Shown: positions 58,243 through 64,000 of the stretch, piece by piece | How the letters are laid out: each line of letters starts with the position of its first letter | Position numbering within the stretch: the stretch's first letter is position 1 | DNA from: Galeopsis tetrahit | Lineage: Eukaryota > Streptophyta > Magnoliopsida > Lamiales > Lamiaceae | NCBI GenBank assembly: GCA_963675135.1 | Contig: OY776119.1 | Coordinates: 69,309,727-69,373,726, forward strand | Reading direction: 5' to 3' | DNA length: 64,000 bases | Program-made: the position numbers and the translations under genes | Notes under the pieces: model-generated | What the model was told of the DNA's origin: nothing | What the model saw: the letters and a program-made list of their open reading frames with translations, nothing else | The model's database searches: none

Positions 58243-58920
58243 GACCATCTCCAACCGTAGGCTATAAATGAAGTTTTACTTCATTTATAGAGTTTTGCTC
58301 CCTCCAACCGTACTCTATTTTGAAGTTTTGAAATAGAGTTTTGAATAGTAAACTCTATATATGAAGTTCACTATTCAAAACTCTATATTTTATATCTATT
58401 ATTTTATTAATATTTACTATTATGTATTACAATTCTATATTAATAATTTGTTAAATATAATTACAATTCTATTCTTATACTAATTTATAATATAATTTTA
58501 ATTGTGTAACTTTTTTTTTTGTGTATTATTATTACCAACAAAAAAATAACTTAAAATACAATAAAACATACATTATACTCACATGTTTCGTTTTACGTCA
58601 TTATGTGTTTTGTAATTTTATATTTAAATAAAAGTAATATTTAAAAACTACAAGTTTATTTACATTTTATGATTTTGATAAAATCAACAATATTTAATTT
58701 ATAATTTAATTTACTAATTGAATATTTAATTGTATAAATTAATTAAAATATGAAGATAAATATATTATTTAATGATTGTAATATATTGAAAATGATTAAA
58801 ATAATAAATAGAGTAAGATATAGAGTTTCATGGTTGGAGAAGGTTTTTAAAATAGAGTATGAAAAAGTGTATTTTAGAGTTTAGAGATCTTCATTTGAGA
58901 GTTTGTGGTTGGAGATGGCC
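58243..58920. mobile_element. Tourist-like element nested in CACTA
   Basis: TAA on both sides (58240-58242, 58921-58923). The inward ends GACCATCTCCAACCG and GGCCATCTCCAACCA, a terminus common among PIF/Harbinger MITEs (recalled). Next to each end are short repeats of ATAGAGTTT / AAACTCTAT. 678 bp, no ORF. Confidence 0.85.
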
Positions 58921-58958
58921 TAAGGAGCCCATTATATGGGCTCAATATCATTTCTATC

Positions 58959-58969
58959 TATCTATATAT

Positions 58970-59012
<43 letters not shown>
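58959..59012. repeat. (TA)n microsatellite
   Basis: More than 20 TA units broken once by a single base. A frame read across it (58936-59130) is not a gene. Confidence 0.95.
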
Positions 59013-59013
<1 letters not shown>

Positions 59014-59696
59014 ATGTATATTTGCGTGGATTTTGATAGTTACATGAGTATGACTTATGAATTTAGCATTACTCCTGATCAGAGTGAAACGAACATTATA
59101 TATAATATACTACAACAATTAGGAAATTAATCAAGCTTATTCTCTGCAATTAAAAAAAAAAAAGTATTCACTAGTACTCCGTATTAGATAAGTGTATTTT
59201 AATTGAAAATGAACTAGAGAATAATTTTATAATAGATGAAAATATTTTTAATTAAATGGATAAGTGAATTCATATTTTTAAATGGATAAGTGAAAATAAT
59301 TATATATATTTAATGTTGTGAATTGAAAATTAGAATGAATTTAAATGATGTGATTATAATAAATTTAAATGTATAAGTGAAAATAATTATATTCAATGTT
59401 GTATATAATTATAATGTTGTGAAATTAAAAATTAGAATGAATTTAAATGTTGTAAATTGAGGATTAGAATAAATTTAAATAGTGTGAATTGATACCGTAA
59501 TTAAATTATTTAATTTGAAAAACATAATTTAGTTAATTTGAAAAACATAATTTAGAAATAATTATGATATGCTTTGATAAATAATTTAATAAGCAACCAT
59601 TAAAGTTAGAATGGATTGAATTAATTAAAGAATTAAAAACTCAAATTAAATTGAATATATATTAATTGCATTCACAACATGTCGACTAAAAGCTCA

Positions 59697-59875
59697 TAGC
59701 CTAAACGGCACACAGTGGGCGCTCAAAAGCCTTCGAGACCGCGAGGTCTCGAGTTCGAACCCCACAATTCGCGAAAAATGTCAAATTTCCGAGAATTGGG
59801 GTGGCCCAGCGGTGGGGGTGGGTGTTGGTGGCCTCGATACCTGGGTTCGAAACCCAGATTCGTCTTTTTTAAATG
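59697..59875 (+). other. Two tRNA-like (SINE-head) segments in tandem
   Basis: First: A box TAGCCTAAACGG (59697-59708) and B box GTTCGAACC (59753-59761), with a GAGACCGCGAGGTCTC hairpin before it. Second: A box TGGCCCAGCGG (59802-59812) and a perfect T-arm-like CTGGGTTCGAAACCCAG (59841-59857), then CGTCTTTTTT, a pol III terminator. No acceptor stem is found, so these are not functional tRNAs. Confidence 0.6.
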
Positions 59876-59881
59876 TTAATA

Positions 59882-60105
59882 AAATGGCATCGGCAGTGGT
59901 CCCCGATGCAAAATGGCATCGGCTGTCCCCGATGCGAAAAGGCATCGGCTGTCCCCCCGATGCCAAAAGGCAACGGTTTTCCCCAAATTCGATGCCATTT
60001 AAATAACATCGAGCATATTGGCATCGGCACACTGCCGATGCCTTTGCCGTTGCCTTCATCATTGGGGACGGCAGATCCGATGCCTTCCCCGATGCCATTT
60101 TTAAA
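59882..60105. repeat. CACTA right subterminal repeats
   Basis: Degenerate GGCATCGG / CCGATGCC units, about ten, with variants GGCAACGG and CCGTTGCC, mirror the left array but without its regular period. Confidence 0.85.
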
Positions 60106-60121
60106 TTATTTTGTAGTGTAT

Positions 60122-60776
60122 GAGTATTTGATAAAATGATGATATTATCATTAAATTTAGTTATACGTTTCAATTAATAGAGGAAAATAAGATTCGCATA
60201 ATTAACATCAACATCGTTTGGTTTCGTTTGTGAAATTTATTTTGTTTCAGATTTTTTCAAGTTATTTTTTAAATTACTTTTCTCTTTATTTATGTAAGGG
60301 TTACTTGATCATTTTATATACATTTATTTTTGTATTTAAAATTATAGTGTGTGTATAGAGTATTTTGGGGTGTTATTAGCTCTACTTTTTAAAAAATATA
60401 TATATATAGAGGAAAGATAGTGATATGGCATGATGATGTGGCATATTTTAATATATGTGGCACCAAGTTTGCCAATTCTAATTCCTTCAAAACATAAATG
60501 ATTAAAATTGATGTAAAAAATGATTAAAATTGAAAGGTAAATTACGTATTTTGTAAAGTTGAAATTAAAGGATTTATTTTGGAATGTCTCAAACTTATAG
60601 GACTTAAATAAAAAAATTCCCAAAAATCTTGGATGTGGAATTTTTTATGAATATTGATTGTGTATGTTTGTTTTGGGATGTTGAGTAGGGTAGGATGTAA
60701 CTTTATGTCAAATCAATTGTGTAAGAGTAAGTGATATTGTATTATAGGATATAACTTTATATCAAATCAATGGTGT

Positions 60777-60807
<31 letters not shown>
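60122..60807. other. AT-rich stretch, nothing coding
   Basis: A single-ended ATGTTTGTTTTGGGATG near 60664 with TTATGTCAAATCAAT resembles the MITE at 16626 (TTGATTTGACATAAAG), so a truncated copy is likely. A (TA)n run lies at 60779-60807. Confidence 0.45.
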
Positions 60808-60810
<3 letters not shown>

Positions 60811-61632
60811 AGATGTTGTTAACTCTTAAATGCTTTAACATTATCAACAACATCTTAATTTGACATTCCTTTATTTATTCTAAGTCCTTTCTGAAATGTT
60901 ACATTAAATGTTGTACTAAATGCTCTCACATTTATGTACGATTCTAGAAGCTTTTACAAGAGTCTGGAACCTGGAAGATTCCAGAATGTTGGAGAACGTG
61001 ATAGAAGAGTCTGGAGCAGTTTAGAACGACCTGAAAGATGGAAGAAGGATCTAGAAAAATCATGGAAGTTGAGTTCCTAAAAAATAGGATCTCATATGGA
61101 AGGATCTAGAATTCGACTATTGCTCTATAAATATCGCTGGAGACTTTCATTTCAAAGCATGCACTATTCGAGTAACACCTATTCTGAGCGTACATCCCTG
61201 GTTAGGAGTTATGGTCAGTAGTTGTATCATTTAATATACACCGAAGATTACCATACCTTCTCGTGTATTTAGTTCTAGTCTTGTATCGAGTGAGAGTGAA
61301 TCATAGATCAGATTAGTTCTTTAGACAGTGTTCTTACACTTAAGTCTATTTGCGGATTCAGGCACCTGCCTCGATTGTAGTTTCCGTTTGTGGAATGTTG
61401 AAGTAATTGCTGAGACATTTTACACGACATTTTCGTAACTTAGAAACTAAGTTATTGTTTTCGCCGTAAGGTTTAGCATATGTTTTGTTATTAATAAAAT
61501 CTATGTTAAAAATTATTCCATTGTGTTCTTATTGTGTTTTAGTGTTTTAGACTTCCGTTGTGTACTGTGTTTACTTCTTTCTATTCTTTTAGAGTTAATG
61601 CTACACTATTTGTCTCCACATTCAGTGTAACA
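60808..61632 (+). repeat. E4 5' LTR, provisional edges
   Basis: It starts TGTAGATGTTGTTAACTC and probably ends ATTCAGTGTAACA. It contains a TATA box TCTATAAATATCG near 61124 and AATAAA at 61493-61498. A GATGTTGTT/AACAACATC hairpin lies next to the start. No recognisable tRNA-Met primer site follows and the partner LTR is outside the window. Confidence 0.45.
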
Positions 61633-61727
61633 TTGTTCTGTTTTTTACTTAAACACTAGATACAAATTCTGATGTTGCACTTAATGTCATAACATTTATG
61701 GTAACATCAAAATAGAGTCACCCAGAT

Positions 61728-62652
61728 TTGAACTATTTTAATGGGTTTGTTGATGACGCAGGTATAAGGATTGATGATTATAAATACCAAAAGTTATTAG
61801 ATGATTGTAACTCTAAAAAACTCACTCTTAATTCTTTGAACAAAGAGAATGGGAATTTGAAAGGAACAATTACCAAGCTAGAAGTCATACATTCCAGAAG
61901 AGATTTTTTATGTTTGTAAACTGAAGGAGAAATTAATCACCTCTACTTTAAGTTTCATAAAATTTTCGTATGAGTGCTTCTGATATATGTTATAGCTATT
62001 TGGTAAATCTGATAATTGTGGTATACGTTATGATGGTGAAACTGCTTCTATTTCTAAGAATTTTGAAAATACTGTGAAATTTGTGAAGGTAAATGTTAAT
62101 ACATCTGTTGTAACATCTGCACAAACAGATTCTCATACAGTCAAAAACATTGAAAAAAAGTTTGTATGTCATTATTTTTCGAGAATTGATCATATTTGTC
62201 CTTACTGCATGAAATTGGTTGATGATCTGAGATATGAGAAAATGTTGCCTAAAATGATATCACATCCTATGAAACATTTTCTGAAATCTGCATGTAAATC
62301 TGATGTTACTTGTAATGTTGTTCACACTTCCTTGAAAGCATGTTTACTTGGTCAATGGTATTTTGATAGTGGTTGTTCTAGACATATGACAGGATAAATT
62401 GACTACTTATCTGATTATGTGACCTTGAATGATGGTAATGTTACATATGGTGGTTGTTCGAAAGGACTGATTATAGGAAAAGGAACTTTGAATGTTGAAG
62501 GTTTTCCTAAGCTTAAAAATGTTTTACATTCTGATGGATTTCTTGCTCATTTGATTAGTATTAGTCAACTTTGTGATGATAATTTGCATGTAAAATTTGA
62601 CAAAGAGTCATGTTATGTTCTTAATGAATATGAAAATTGTCTAGGGCGGTAG
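61728..62652 (+). pseudogene. E4 gag C-terminus and protease
   Basis: A coiled coil-like piece (61728-61919, CNSKKLTLNSLNKENGNLK) ends at a stop. After a frame change, GKSDNCGIRYDGET leads into a CCHC-like knuckle FVCHYFSRIDHICPYC, in which the second cysteine position is changed to Ser (CX2C lost). The protease motif YFDSGCSRHMTG follows, then a TAA at 62395-62397 in frame, then GKGTLNVEGFPKLKNV and LISISQLC. The frame is lost at 62650. These would be the RNA-binding and polyprotein-cleaving parts of the element. Confidence 0.8.
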
Positions 62653-63340
62653 ATAATTGTTATCTAATTAGAACAAATGTGTGTAATTTGTCAAAGAATG
62701 ATGAAAATGTCTTATTGCATCAAAAATTGGGACATGCACATTATAGATCAGTGAAGAGACTAATTAAAGTCGATGCAGTGAAAATGATTACCAAAACTGA
62801 AGTTTCAGAGTACTAATGTATGTGGACCATGCCAAAAAGGTAAGCAGGTAAGAGTGTTGCATAAAATGCTGTCACATTGTTCCACACATCAATGTTTCGA
62901 ATTGTTACACATGGATTTGATTGGTCCTATGAAAACTGAAAGCATTGGTGGCAAAATATATTCACTTGTTGTGGTAGATGATTTTTCTAGATTTACCTAG
63001 ATTGAGTTTTTAAGAGATAAATCTGAAACATGTTACTGCTTTTAAAGTTCTCTATAAAATGTTCAAAAATGTGTTTAACTTGAAAGTTGGCCATATTAGA
63101 ACTGATCATGCATGGTAGGGAATTTGAAAACAACGTGTTTAATGATTTTTGTGATAAGAAAGGTATTTTGTAAGAATATTCATCTCCTAAAACTCCACAA
63201 TAGAATGTCTTTGCTGAAAGAGAGAATATAACTCTACAAGAAATGATATGAGTCATGCTTACTTCTAAAAGTCTTGCTAAGAGATTTTGGGTTGTAGCAT
63301 TGAATACATCATGTCATATTATTAATTGAGTTTATATTCG
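62653..63340 (+). pseudogene. E4 pre-integrase and integrase, broken
   Basis: HQKLGHAHYRS and CGPCQKGKQVRV form the zinc-binding segment, followed by FELLHMDLIGPMKTESIGG and VVVDDFSRFT, then a stop. Later fragments (EFENNVFNDF-like, ERENITLQEM-like) occur in other frames. At least three stops or frame changes. Confidence 0.75.
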
Positions 63341-63371
63341 ATCTAGTTCTATTCAAACACCTTATGAGATT

Positions 63372-64000
63372 TTGAACATTAGAAAACTAAATGTGAAATA
63401 TTTTCATGTATTTGGTTGTGTGTGTTATATTTTGAATGATAGGGATCAACTTCACAAGTTTGATTCTAAAAGTGATAAATGTTTCTTTTTAGGCTATTCT
63501 AGAAATAGTAAAGCTTATAGAGTTTATAACCTTAGGACTAGCACTGTTCAAGAATCTGTTAATGTTGTGTTTGATGACTTTGTCTTACAGATGACAAAGA
63601 TGAAGAAGATGTATCACAAGTGACTGATAATTCTGAGAATACACTGAAACCTGAAAATGCTGCACCAAATGCTAACACATCTGGAGCAACATCTATAGAA
63701 CAGTCAGTTGTAATCTCACAGAATGATCAGTATGTTCCCAAAACGAATCCTTCTTCAAGAATAGGGAAAAGTCATCCTTCTGACCAGATCATAGGCGATG
63801 CTACAGTTGGAGTGCAAACATGAGGAAGAATAAGATCGAAGAAGGTAGATGTGGTAAGAACAATATGCATGTCTTCTATTTGCAATGTTGTGAATGCAGA
63901 GTGTTACTATTCTGAAATTGAACCTAAAAATGTGAATGAAGCTTTAACTGATGAAAATTGGATAAATGCTATGCATGAGGAACTTAATCAGTTTGAAAGA
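63372..64000 (+). pseudogene. E4 integrase C-terminal region and start of RT
   Basis: NVKYFHVFGCVCYILNDRDQ and KCFFLGYSRNSKAYRVYN are the conserved region after the integrase core. A frame change near 63620 leads into an acidic linker, a TGA near 63822, and then EPKNVNEALTDENWINAMHE, the conserved start of the copia RT. The catalytic part lies beyond the window. Confidence 0.8.

Larger units (their letters stand above)
57379..60118. mobile_element. Non-autonomous CACTA (En/Spm) element
   Basis: The ends are CACTAAAAAATATTGCCC and, on the other strand, CACTACAAAATAATTTAA. TAT duplications lie at 57376-57378 and 60119-60121. Both subterminal regions (57400-57730 and 59882-60105) are packed with GGCATCGGC and its complement, the multiple transposase-binding-site arrangement known for En/Spm. 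There is no TNPA/TNPD coding. The inside holds telomere-like repeats, a Tourist-like MITE, a TA tract and tRNA-like pieces. Confidence 0.9.
60808..64000 (+). mobile_element. E4: copia retrotransposon (Sirevirus-like), cut by window end
   Basis: Plus-strand. A probable LTR is followed by gag C-terminus, protease, pre-integrase, integrase and the start of RT at the window edge. The residue pattern (GKGTLNVEG, LISISQLCDDNL, DLIGPMKTESIGGK, DRDQLHKFDSKSDK) is nearer to Sirevirus-type copias than to E1/E2; this is a by-eye judgement. Several stops and frame changes show it is dead. Most of gag is missing. Confidence 0.85.

Noticed and set aside
59802..59870. A functional tRNA gene
   Set aside because: The T arm is perfect, but no acceptor stem, D arm or anticodon arm can be folded at the right spacing.

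Overview
This window is a transposon graveyard from a flowering-plant nuclear genome, most likely a eudicot. The evidence is Ty1/copia pol genes, a FAR1/MULE-type gene relic, Helitron, Stowaway, Tourist, Emigrant-like and CACTA termini, tRNA-headed SINEs and Arabidopsis-type (CCCTAAA) telomere-like repeats, all in very AT-rich DNA. The species cannot be named. I see no intact host gene, no tRNA or rRNA gene and no CRISPR array. Nearly every coding stretch is a decayed transposon gene or a captured fragment.

Layout. 1-1.2 kb: left-truncated FAR1-like pseudogene (minus). 3.3-11.1 kb: a DUF4283 ORF (LINE ORF1 type) split by copia element E1 (4190-10651, minus, pol half deleted). 11.5-13 kb: decayed LTR. 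14.3-23.1 kb: copia element E2 (minus) with a long RT/RNase H ORF, an extra ORF after pol, a Tourist-like MITE and a solo LTR of the E1 family inside its pre-integrase region. 24.5 kb: 5'-truncated LINE with an RNase H C-terminus and a 17-bp duplication. 26.3-31.6 kb: complete copia-type element E3 with perfect CTACA duplications and two similar LTRs. E3 has no gag or pol; its only gene is a decayed ORF related at its C-terminus to the extra ORF of E2.

31.6-42 kb: AT-rich DNA with an Emigrant-like element, a probable Helitron carrying a sugar-transporter-like exon and a Stowaway, and a Tourist-like element holding a SINE with a perfect 12-bp duplication. 43.5-56.8 kb: three elements with 9-bp duplications and long terminal inverted repeats (Mutator type), one holding an 11-copy array of another family's TIR, plus a gypsy-type LTR, tandem hairpins, a second Tourist-like MITE and a 46-bp minisatellite. 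57.4-60.1 kb: non-autonomous CACTA element with GGCATCGGC arrays and a nested MITE. 60.8-64 kb: a plus-strand copia element (Sirevirus-like sequence character), decayed and cut by the window edge.

The most notable relationship is between E2 and E3. They share the LTR end, the polypurine tract, the adjoining 3' leader and an accessory protein domain. This suggests an autonomous and non-autonomous pair in which the non-autonomous partner kept only the accessory gene. All alignments here were made by eye.
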